DNA of 64,000 nt, taken from positions 496,001 to 560,000 of the forward strand of contig JAHBUK010000003.1 of the NCBI GenBank assembly GCA_019638115.1, in the 5' to 3' direction. Position numbers and translations under genes: made by a program. This document shows, one piece after another, positions 53,159 to 60,633 of the stretch. Position 1 is the first letter of the stretch; every line of letters starts with the position of its first letter. The notes beneath the pieces were generated by a model. That model saw only the letters and a list, made by a program, of their open reading frames with translations, had not been told where the DNA came from and made no database searches. Source of the stretch: Flavobacteriales bacterium (GTDB lineage Bacteria; Bacteroidota; Bacteroidia; Flavobacteriales_F; PHOS-HE28).

Positions 53159-54745
53159 ATGTCACACGCGCTCGAACGCCTGCTCTGGATCGCGCTGCTG
53201 CTGGTGGTGGCCGTGGGCAGTGTGCTGGATGTGATGGAAGTGGATGCGGCGCAGTACGCCAGCATGTCGCGCGATTTGCTGGCCAGCGACAACTGGTTGC
53301 TGCTGTACCACCGCGGCGCCGACTACCTGGACAAACCGCCGCTGCTTTTCTGGCTCTCCGCGCTCTCCTTCAAACTTTTCGGCGTGGCCAACTGGAGCTA
53401 CAAGCTGCCGAGCATGCTGGTGGCCCTGCTGGCGGTGTACGCCACCTACCGCTTCACGCTGCTGCACCAGGCCGCACACGTGGCCCGCACGGCAGCACTG
53501 CTGTTCGGCTTCAGCATCTCCTTTTTGCTGATGACCAACGACGTGCGCACCGACACGCTGCTCACGGCCGCAGTGATCACCGCCATCTGGCTGGGCGCGG
53601 CCTGGATGGAGCAGCGCCGCTGGTGGCAGTTGCTGGGCTGTGCGGTGGCCATCGCTGCGGGCATGTTGGCCAAAGGGCCCATGGGGCTGGTGGCTCCGGC
53701 CCTGGCGCTCGGTGGCCATTTGCTGCTGAAACGACGTTGGGATGTGCTGTGCGATCCGCGCCTGCTGCTGCTGCCCTTGCTGGTTGCGGTGCTGCTGCTG
53801 CCCATGTGCATCGGGCTCTACGAACAGCACGGCATGCATGGCGTGCGCTTCTTCTTCTGGGAGCAGAGCTTTGGCCGCATCACCGGCGAGAACCGTTGGA
53901 AGGACGACAGCTCCATCTTCTACTTCAGCCACGAGCTGCCTTGGCTGGTGCTGCCCTGGACGCTCTTCGTGCTGCTGGGCGTGTACCATGGCTTGCGCGA
54001 CCTGGTGCTGCGCCGCCCGCGTGCGGAGTGGGCCTCCTTGTCGGGTGCGCTGCTGGTGTTCGTGGGCTTGTCGCTCTCGCAGTTCAAGCTGCCGCACTAC
54101 CTCTACGTGGTGCTCCCGCTGTTCGCCGTGTTGGGTGCGAAGGCCTGGCACGCGCCGCAGGGCCCCGGCTTGAAACGCGTGCAACTGGGGCTGGTGCTCT
54201 TACTGCTGCTCTTGGCCTTGCCCATCACGCTGTGGTCCTTCCCGGAAGGGGGCGTGGTGTTCGCGGCGCTGGCGATCGCCATCCTGATCATCGTGTTGCT
54301 GAGCCTTTGGCGACGTGGTGTGGAAGCCACCGCATTGCCGGCCTCGTGCGCTGCGCTGGTGGTGTTGGGCGTGGTGCTGAACGGCCATTTCTACCCCGCG
54401 TTGCTCCGCTACCAGGCCAACGCGCAAGCGGGCCGCTGGGCCGCTGCACAGGGTTTGGACCGCACGCAGTTCTTCGGGCTGCAACAGAGCGGTACCGCGC
54501 TTGACTTCTACGCGGGCCATGCGGTGCATTGGCTCAGCAATGCCGAAGAGGCCGCCCGCGTGATCGCACCCGGCGTGGTGATCTATACCGATCCGCTGCA
54601 CGAGCAGGAACTGGTGGCGGCGGGCCTTGTTGCCCGGGCGCGCTTCACCATGCCCAACTACCCGGTGCAGATACTGGGTGTGGAGATGCTCGATCCGCGC
54701 GTGCGCCCCTCGGTGCTGGAGCAGCGGGTGCTCTTGCGCTTCTGA
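53159..54745 (+). CDS. ArnT-like (GT83/PMT) membrane glycosyltransferase
   Basis: A 528-residue protein with 10-12 membrane segments. The first periplasmic loop has the acidic VMEVDAAQYASMSRDLL and DYLDKPPLLFWLSAL, the motif of ArnT and related enzymes that move a sugar from undecaprenyl phosphate; AKGPMGLV and WEQSFGRITGENRWKDDSSIFYFSHELPWLVLPW (near 53860-53950) follow. The acceptor may be lipid A or a glycoprotein. A GTG at 53132 overlapping the mazG stop is an alternative start. Confidence 0.87.
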   Translation: MSHALERLLWIALLLVVAVGSVLDVMEVDAAQYASMSRDLLASDNWLLLYHRGADYLDKPPLLFWLSALSFKLFGVANWSYKLPSMLVALLAVYATYRFTLLHQAAHVARTAALLFGFSISFLLMTNDVRTDTLLTAAVITAIWLGAAWMEQRRWWQLLGCAVAIAAGMLAKGPMGLVAPALALGGHLLLKRRWDVLCDPRLLLLPLLVAVLLLPMCIGLYEQHGMHGVRFFFWEQSFGRITGENRWKDDSSIFYFSHELPWLVLPWTLFVLLGVYHGLRDLVLRRPRAEWASLSGALLVFVGLSLSQFKLPHYLYVVLPLFAVLGAKAWHAPQGPGLKRVQLGLVLLLLLLALPITLWSFPEGGVVFAALAIAILIIVLLSLWRRGVEATALPASCAALVVLGVVLNGHFYPALLRYQANAQAGRWAAAQGLDRTQFFGLQQSGTALDFYAGHAVHWLSNAEEAARVIAPGVVIYTDPLHEQELVAAGLVARARFTMPNYPVQILGVEMLDPRVRPSVLEQRVLLRF

Positions 54746-54834
54746 GCGGGTCGCCAGGGCAGGTCTTGCAGTTCCATGACCGAATAGGGCTTAATACCGC
54801 GATCATGTCATTGGAGCGCACTGTTCCATGGATG

Positions 54835-54842
54835 TTGCTTTG
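54835..54842 (+). promoter_or_regulatory. -7-like promoter box of the secreted HmuY-like gene
   Basis: TTGCTTTG has one mismatch to TAnnTTTG, with a TTGG element 21 bases upstream near 54811 fitting the -33 position. The ATG follows 25 bases later. Confidence 0.4.
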
Positions 54843-54867
54843 CACCGCAATTGAAAAACCAACATCC

Positions 54868-56115
54868 ATGAGGCTCTCGACACTGCTCTCTTCCAGCCTG
54901 CTCATCGGCACGCTCTCCGCCCAACAATCGGTCACCGTTTCCACCTCTCCCTCCAACGCCACCCAGACCTGGTACAGCTTCCAGAACGGTGTGGTGGAAA
55001 GCCGCCCGCTGGCGGAATGGGACCTTGCCTTCGAGATCACCGGCATCACCGGCAGCATCCTGGCCAACACCGCCAAAGGCATCGCCGTGTACAAGGCACC
55101 CTACGCCCTGACACAGTGGGCCTCCATCGATACCGCAGGCCTCGCCGCCAGCTGGCCCATGCAGCACAACAGCGAGACCAACTGGAGTTCCGGCGCTTTC
55201 AACCAAGGGCTCACCAGCAATCCCTTCGACCTCGGTTGGGGCATCTACAACATGATCACGCACAACATCGCGGGCGACAGTGCCTTCGTGGTGAAACTCG
55301 CCAACGGTGACTTCAAGAAGTTCCGCGTGGACGGCTACTCCAGCGCCACGGACAACTTCACCTTCACTTGGGCCGACCTCGACGGTTCCAACCAGCAGAG
55401 CAACACGCTGAACCGCACCACGTTCGCGGGTCGCAACTTCGGCTACGTATCGCTGGAGAACAACACGGTCTTCGATCGCGAGCCCGCCACCAACACCTGG
55501 GACCTGCTCTTCACACGCTACATGGCCTTCGTGCCCTTCCCCGTGCCCTCCATGTATCCCGTGGCCGGTGTGCTCCAGAACCGCGACATCGAAGTGCAGC
55601 GCGTGAACGGTGTTACGCCAGCCTTCAGCGATTGGAGCGCAGGCACCTTCAGTCCCGCCATCAACGGCATCGGCTTCGATTGGAAGAACTTCAACCAGCA
55701 GACCTTCCAGTGGGAGTACGCCACCGATCGTGTGCACTTCGCCAAGGACCGCGATGGCAACATCTGGAAGCTGGTGTTCACCGCCTACGGTGGCAGCGCC
55801 ACAGGCGAGATGACCTTTACGCAGGAACTGATCAGTGCCACCTCCGTGCAGGAGCTGGATGCCGCCACCACCTTCACCCTGTACCCCAACCCCGTGGTGG
55901 ATGGCCGCGCGCAGGTGTTGGTGGACATGCCCGCTACCGCCGCCGACCTGTTGGTGTTCGACGGCTCCGGCCGCATGGTGATGACCCAGCGCATCAACGG
56001 CCTGGGTGGCATGGTGCTGCACACCTTGGATGTGTCCGCTCTTTCCGCCGGGCTCTACACCATCCGTTTGGTGGGTGAGGGCGTGCAGGCCAGCAGCCGC
56101 CTGGTGGTGCAGTAG
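54868..56115 (+). CDS. Secreted HmuY-like heme-binding protein with T9SS sorting domain
   Basis: A 415-residue exported protein. After a signal peptide (MRLSTLLSSSLLIGTLSAQ) it has HmuY-type text: WYSFQNGVVESRPLAEWDLAFE, YNMITHNIAGDSAFVVKLANGDFKKFRV (near 55245-55330), NTWDLLFTRYMAF and IGFDWKNFNQQ, then RVHFAKDRDGNIWKLVFTAYGG. The last ~80 residues (FTLYPNPVVDG to IRLVGEGVQ) are a type A T9SS sorting domain, so it would be surface-attached or released. HmuY proteins capture heme; the nearby HemS- and HmuR-like genes support this. Confidence 0.82.
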   Translation: MRLSTLLSSSLLIGTLSAQQSVTVSTSPSNATQTWYSFQNGVVESRPLAEWDLAFEITGITGSILANTAKGIAVYKAPYALTQWASIDTAGLAASWPMQHNSETNWSSGAFNQGLTSNPFDLGWGIYNMITHNIAGDSAFVVKLANGDFKKFRVDGYSSATDNFTFTWADLDGSNQQSNTLNRTTFAGRNFGYVSLENNTVFDREPATNTWDLLFTRYMAFVPFPVPSMYPVAGVLQNRDIEVQRVNGVTPAFSDWSAGTFSPAINGIGFDWKNFNQQTFQWEYATDRVHFAKDRDGNIWKLVFTAYGGSATGEMTFTQELISATSVQELDAATTFTLYPNPVVDGRAQVLVDMPATAADLLVFDGSGRMVMTQRINGLGGMVLHTLDVSALSAGLYTIRLVGEGVQASSRLVVQ

Positions 56116-56135
56116 TTCGTTCACGTATGCAAGGT

Positions 56136-56173
56136 GCTGCCCCGATCGCGCTGCGGTCGGGGCAGCGCTTTTT
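56136..56173 (+). terminator. Rho-independent terminator of the secreted HmuY-like gene
   Basis: GCTGCCCCGA (56136-56145) pairs perfectly with TCGGGGCAGC (56157-56166) and is followed by GCTTTTT. It lies 20 bp after the stop codon. Confidence 0.85.
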
Positions 56174-56182
56174 ACACGGATC

Positions 56183-56196
56183 ACCACGATCGTGGT
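56183..56196. promoter_or_regulatory. 14-bp perfect palindrome upstream of hemS-like gene
   Basis: ACCACGATCGTGGT is a perfect palindrome centred 60 bp before the hemS-like ATG, between the preceding terminator and the gene. It could be an operator for an iron or heme regulator; it does not resemble a classical Fur box. Confidence 0.35.
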
Positions 56197-56249
56197 ATTG
56201 TGGGCGCATTGCCACATGCGCTGTTTTGCACACCGAAAGCAACACGGCC

Positions 56250-57296
56250 ATGAACGAGCAACTGAAGGAACAATGGGCGGCCCTGCGCGCTGCCGAACCC
56301 AAACTGCGCATTCGCGATGCTGCACAACGTCTGGGGGTGAGCGAAGCGGAACTGCTGGCCACCCGCACCGGCCAGGGTGTTACGCGCCTGCGCCCGGAGC
56401 ACCGCGCCATACTGGAACAAGTGACCACGCTGGGTCGCGTGATGGCCTTGACACGCAACAACGATGTGGTGCACGAACGCAAGGGCGAATACCTGAACCC
56501 TTCGCTGGGGCCAGGTCCCGTGGGGCTTTTCGTGGGTGCCGAGATCGACCTGCGCATCTTCTGGGGAGCATGGTCCGCCGTGTTCGCCGTGGAAGAGCCT
56601 GGTCCTGATGGCACGCGCCACAGCCTGCAGTTCTTCGCCACCGATGGGGAGGCCATCCACAAGATCTACCTGTTGCCAGAGAGCAACATGAAAGCCTTCC
56701 AGGAGCTGGTGGAACGCTTCCGCGCTGCGGACCAATACGAGCCTCTTGCGCTGCAGCCCGCACCCGCACCGCATGGTGAACGACCCGATGCCGCGATCGA
56801 CGTGGAGGCTTTCCGCAACGAGTGGCTGGCATTGAAGGACACCCACGACTTCCACGGCATGCTCCGCAAACACGGTGTCACCCGCACCCAGGCACTGCGC
56901 CTGGCGCCCGACGGTCTCGCGGTGCGCACCCCGGTCAGCCTCTTCCGCGATGTGGTCACCGCTGCGGCGAACGAACGGGTGCCCATCATGGTCTTCGTGG
57001 GCACCCGGGGCATGATCCAGATCCACACCGGCGAGGTCACCAAGCTGATGGACATCCCCGGATGGTTCAATGTGTTGGACCCCGACTTCAACCTGCATGT
57101 GCGCGAGGCTGCGATACACAGCTGCTGGGTGGTGCGCAAACCCTCGGTGGATGGCACGATCACGGCGATCGAGTGCTTCGACGACAAAGGCGAACAGATC
57201 GTGCAGCTCTTCGGCAAGCGCAAACCCGGCATCCCTGAGCTCGATAGCTGGCGGAGCATGGTGGGGCGTTTGGAGCAAGCCTTGGAGCACGCCTGA
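56250..57296 (+). CDS. HemS/ChuX-family heme-binding/degrading protein
   Basis: A 348-residue cytoplasmic protein made of two HemS-like repeats (~residues 20-165 and ~185-345). Typical text includes LRIRDAAQRLGVSEAELLATRTG, GAEIDLRIFWGAWSAVFAVEE, SLQFFATDGEAIHKIYLLPESNM, then in the second half VMVFVGTRG-like IMVFVGTRGMIQIHTGEV and WFNVLDPDFNLHVREAAIHSCWVVRKP. HemS proteins bind imported heme and some open it to release iron. It is followed 72 bp later by the receptor gene. Confidence 0.9.
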   Translation: MNEQLKEQWAALRAAEPKLRIRDAAQRLGVSEAELLATRTGQGVTRLRPEHRAILEQVTTLGRVMALTRNNDVVHERKGEYLNPSLGPGPVGLFVGAEIDLRIFWGAWSAVFAVEEPGPDGTRHSLQFFATDGEAIHKIYLLPESNMKAFQELVERFRAADQYEPLALQPAPAPHGERPDAAIDVEAFRNEWLALKDTHDFHGMLRKHGVTRTQALRLAPDGLAVRTPVSLFRDVVTAAANERVPIMVFVGTRGMIQIHTGEVTKLMDIPGWFNVLDPDFNLHVREAAIHSCWVVRKPSVDGTITAIECFDDKGEQIVQLFGKRKPGIPELDSWRSMVGRLEQALEHA

Positions 57297-57351
57297 CAGG
57301 GCCGTGACAGTAGTGGGGAAGTGGCCTGCTGATCTTCGCGCGGCGAAGAAC

Positions 57352-57366
57352 GGTAAGGCCCTTACC
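57352..57366. promoter_or_regulatory. Palindrome and hairpin before the HmuR-like gene
   Basis: GGTAAGG and CCTTACC arms around one base form a palindrome ending just before the candidate ATGs; CTTCGC-GCG-GCGAAG at 57334-57348 is a second small hairpin. They may be an operator or affect translation start. Confidence 0.35.
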
Positions 57367-57395
57367 CCATGTCGTTCCCGCGCCGCAAAGACCGG

Positions 57396-59666
57396 ATGAT
57401 CCCTGCACGGCTTCTCAGCTTCCTGGCTTCCACAGTGCTTGTGGCAGGGCTTGCCGCGCAGGTGAACGTGGAGGTGCGCGATCGCCGTTCCGGTGGGCCG
57501 GTGGCCTACGCGCACCTGGCTTACCACGCGCTTAGCGGTGGCCCCGGCAACATGATTGTGAGCGGACCCGATGGCCGGGCAGTGCTGCCGCTAACTGCCA
57601 GTGAGATCGGTGGGGGAGTGCTGCTACGCATCACCTTCATGGGCTACAGTGCCGTGCAGGACACGCTCCGCACGACCGCCGATCGCAGTTATTGGCTGGA
57701 GCCCGCTTCCCTTGATCTCTCCGCCGTGGTGGTGACCGGCCAGTACGCGCCGATCGCTCCCGAGCGCGCCGTGCACAAGGTGCGTGTGCTCGATGCGGAA
57801 TACTTCCAACGCCTGGCCGCCAACAACCTGGCGGATGCCTTGCGCAACGAGCTCAACATCCGGCTTCAACAGGACAACCTGCTGGGCACCTCGCTGAGCA
57901 TGCAGGGCCTCGGCGGCGAGAACGTGAAGGTGCTGGTGGACGGTGTGCCGGTGATCGGCCGTTTGGATGGTGGCCTCGACCTCTCGCAGCTGGACCTTAC
58001 GGGCATTGAGCGCGCGGAGATCATTGAAGGACCCCTCAGCGTGAGTTACGGTACGAACGCGCTGGCGGGCACCATCAACCTCATCACTGCCAAGGGTGGC
58101 GCGTATCCGGCCACGCTCAAGGCGCAGGTATACACCGAGCACATCGGACGCTTGAACACCACGCTTTCCGCCACGCACGCCAAGGGCAGGCACCGCTTCG
58201 CGCTCAACGGAGGCCGCAACTTCTTCGCCGGGTGGGATCCTTCGCAACCGGGCATACCCAGCTTCGAGCGCGCACCGGCCGACACCAACCGCGTGCAGCA
58301 GTGGAAACCGCGCGAGCAGTACTTCGCGCGTTTCAACTACCGCTGGGTGGGCGAACGCTGGACCCTGGGCTACAAGGGCGAAGGCATGCACGACCGGATC
58401 GTGAACCGGGGCATGCCGCGCGCGCCCTACTACGAGACCGCCTTCGATGAGGAATACGTGACGGTGCGTCTGGACAATGCGCTCTTCGCGGAAGGTGCCG
58501 TCGGCCGTGCAGGACGCCTGAACGCGCTGGCCGCCTACAACACCTACCAGCGCACGCGCAACACCTACTTCCGCGACCTCACCACCTTGGGCGAGGAACT
58601 CGCGGGCATCGATGGCATGCAGGATACCACGCGTTTCGACCTGGTGAACGTACGGGCCGTTTACAGCAACGCCACCCAGGATGGCCGCTGGAAGTACGAA
58701 CTGGGCACGGACAACAACATCGAGCGTGGGTCCGGGGAACGGCTGGGTGCGGATGGTGGCTTCCGCGACATCGCCGATGCAGCGCTGTTCACCACTGCTG
58801 AATACAGCCCCACCGATCGGCTCACCCTGCGTCCGGGCGTCCGACTCGCATGGAACTCCCGCTATGATGCCCCGGTGATCCCCTCCTTCAACATGCGTTG
58901 GCGCTTCTCGGAGAACCTGGTGGCACGGGCCTCCTACGCGCGTGGTTTCCGCGCTCCTGGCCTCAAGGAACTCTACCTCTACTTCGTTGATGTGAACCAC
59001 AACATCGTGGGCAACCCGGACCTCTATGCCGAGCGTTCGCACAACCTGGCAGGCAGCATCACCTACCGCCACGCCCGCGATCGCAGTGTGTACCGCAGCG
59101 AACTGGGCCTGTTCTACAACGATGTGGAAGACCTGATCACGCTGGCACAGCTCAATGGTGCCAGCTACACCTACATCAACGTGGGCGACTTCCGTACCGT
59201 GGGTGGAACGGCGGGTGCCTCGTGGGACAACGGCCACTGGCTGGTATCCGCAGGTGGTGGCATCACCGGACGCTACGATGGCCTTGCTTCCGAGCTCGAT
59301 GCGCCCTGGGTCTTCTCTCCGGAAGTGCGCGCCTCATTGACGCACAATTGGATGAAGCACGGCTGGACGGCCTCGCTCTTCTGGAAATACCAAGGTGAAC
59401 TGGTGCAGTACATGTACGTGTCTGAAGTGGACGTGGTCCGCGGCTTCATCGCGCCCTTCCACATGGCGGACCTCACCGTGGGGCGGCGCTTGTGGTCCGA
59501 TCGGCTCTTCCTCACCGGCGGCTGCAAGGACCTGTTCAACGTGGGCAACGTGCAGGCGTCCATGGCCGGTGGTGTGCACAACAGCGGTTCGAACAGTGTT
59601 CCCATGACCACGGGTCGTACCTGGTTCCTGCGTGTTGAATTGGACCTGAAGCGAAAGAACGCATGA
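57396..59666 (+). CDS. TonB-dependent outer-membrane receptor, HmuR-like
   Basis: A 756-residue receptor, probably for heme or hemoproteins. A signal peptide (MIPARLLSFLASTVLVAGLAAQ) precedes a carboxypeptidase-regulatory-like domain, a plug (LSAVVVTGQYAPIAPERAVHKVRVLD, then GENVKVLVDGVPVIGRL and GPLSVSYGTNALAGTINLIT) and a barrel with FRAPGLKELYLYFVDVNHNIVGNPDL, a block seen in HmuR/HutA-type receptors. An ATG at 57369 would add nine basic residues. It overlaps the HmuY-like lipoprotein gene by 4 bp. Confidence 0.85.
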   Translation: MIPARLLSFLASTVLVAGLAAQVNVEVRDRRSGGPVAYAHLAYHALSGGPGNMIVSGPDGRAVLPLTASEIGGGVLLRITFMGYSAVQDTLRTTADRSYWLEPASLDLSAVVVTGQYAPIAPERAVHKVRVLDAEYFQRLAANNLADALRNELNIRLQQDNLLGTSLSMQGLGGENVKVLVDGVPVIGRLDGGLDLSQLDLTGIERAEIIEGPLSVSYGTNALAGTINLITAKGGAYPATLKAQVYTEHIGRLNTTLSATHAKGRHRFALNGGRNFFAGWDPSQPGIPSFERAPADTNRVQQWKPREQYFARFNYRWVGERWTLGYKGEGMHDRIVNRGMPRAPYYETAFDEEYVTVRLDNALFAEGAVGRAGRLNALAAYNTYQRTRNTYFRDLTTLGEELAGIDGMQDTTRFDLVNVRAVYSNATQDGRWKYELGTDNNIERGSGERLGADGGFRDIADAALFTTAEYSPTDRLTLRPGVRLAWNSRYDAPVIPSFNMRWRFSENLVARASYARGFRAPGLKELYLYFVDVNHNIVGNPDLYAERSHNLAGSITYRHARDRSVYRSELGLFYNDVEDLITLAQLNGASYTYINVGDFRTVGGTAGASWDNGHWLVSAGGGITGRYDGLASELDAPWVFSPEVRASLTHNWMKHGWTASLFWKYQGELVQYMYVSEVDVVRGFIAPFHMADLTVGRRLWSDRLFLTGGCKDLFNVGNVQASMAGGVHNSGSNSVPMTTGRTWFLRVELDLKRKNA

Positions 59667-60628
59667 GAAACTCGATGATGCTGGTGTTGGGTGGGCTCCT
59701 GCTAACAGGATGCATGAAGGAGGAACTGCCCGTGCCTGCCGCGCCACGTGGTGACGCGGTGGAAGTGCGGCTGTGCATGGGCCAGGGTTATCAGCAACAG
59801 TACTGGTTCGATCTGGGCAGTGCCTCCGTGGTGCGCGAGAACAACTTCATGGCATGGGACCTGGCCTTCGAGAGCGGTGCCGAAGGTTGGCGCATCATGC
59901 TGAACGGTGGCAGGCTCATGCTGGCCTGGAACACCGGTGCAACCGCCATCGACGCAGCCGTTGACGTGAACGCGGTCGCCTTCAGTGGCGTGATCGATGC
60001 ACCAAGCGGCCACCCGGACAGCACGGCCATCGGCGATTGGCGCAATGCCCAGCCACTGATCATTTTGGACATGGGCTATGATGCAGCGGGCAACATACTG
60101 GGCGTGCGTCGCATCCACCCCCTGTCGGTGAGCAGTTCCGCCTACACGCTGGAAGTGGCCGCAGCCGATGGCTCCAATGCCACGGTGCTCACCGTGCCCA
60201 AGGACGCGCAGCGCTCGTGGGTGCATTTCAACCTCGATCAAGGTGTGGTGCAGGTGGCGCCACCCAACGGGCAGTGGGACATCGTGCTCACGCGCTACTC
60301 CCACATCTTCCGCGACATCAACCTGCCTTACCTGGTGGTGGGTGCGTTGATCGATGGCAACACCACGCGCGTGTCCCGCATCACCAATGCCGATTTCGAG
60401 GCCGTGGTCCTGGCAGATACGCTGCTGCATCCCTTCGCACGCCAGCGCGACATCATCGGCTATGATTGGAAGGAGTTCTCCTTCGACACGAACGCATACA
60501 CCGTTGACACAGGCATCGTCTACATCGTGCAAGTGGCCGACGGCAGCTATTACAAGCTGCACTTCCGTGATTTCTATGGCACTTCCGGCCAGGCCGGTTG
60601 TCCGCTCTTCGCGGTGAAAGCACTCTGA
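59663..60628 (+). CDS. HmuY-like lipoprotein
   Basis: A 321-residue lipoprotein with lipobox LLLTGC. The mature part has HmuY features: YWFDLGSASVVRENNFMAWDLAFES, GQWDIVLTRYSHIFRD, IGYDWKEFSFDTNAYTV and GIVYIVQVADGSYYKLHFRDFYG (near 60515-60580). It overlaps the receptor gene by 4 bp, the HmuR-HmuY pairing known from Porphyromonas. It is the second HmuY-like protein in the locus, this one membrane-anchored. It ends 5 bp from the convergent receptor-like gene. Confidence 0.82.
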   Translation: MRNSMMLVLGGLLLTGCMKEELPVPAAPRGDAVEVRLCMGQGYQQQYWFDLGSASVVRENNFMAWDLAFESGAEGWRIMLNGGRLMLAWNTGATAIDAAVDVNAVAFSGVIDAPSGHPDSTAIGDWRNAQPLIILDMGYDAAGNILGVRRIHPLSVSSSAYTLEVAAADGSNATVLTVPKDAQRSWVHFNLDQGVVQVAPPNGQWDIVLTRYSHIFRDINLPYLVVGALIDGNTTRVSRITNADFEAVVLADTLLHPFARQRDIIGYDWKEFSFDTNAYTVDTGIVYIVQVADGSYYKLHFRDFYGTSGQAGCPLFAVKAL

Positions 60629-60633
60629 GCGGC

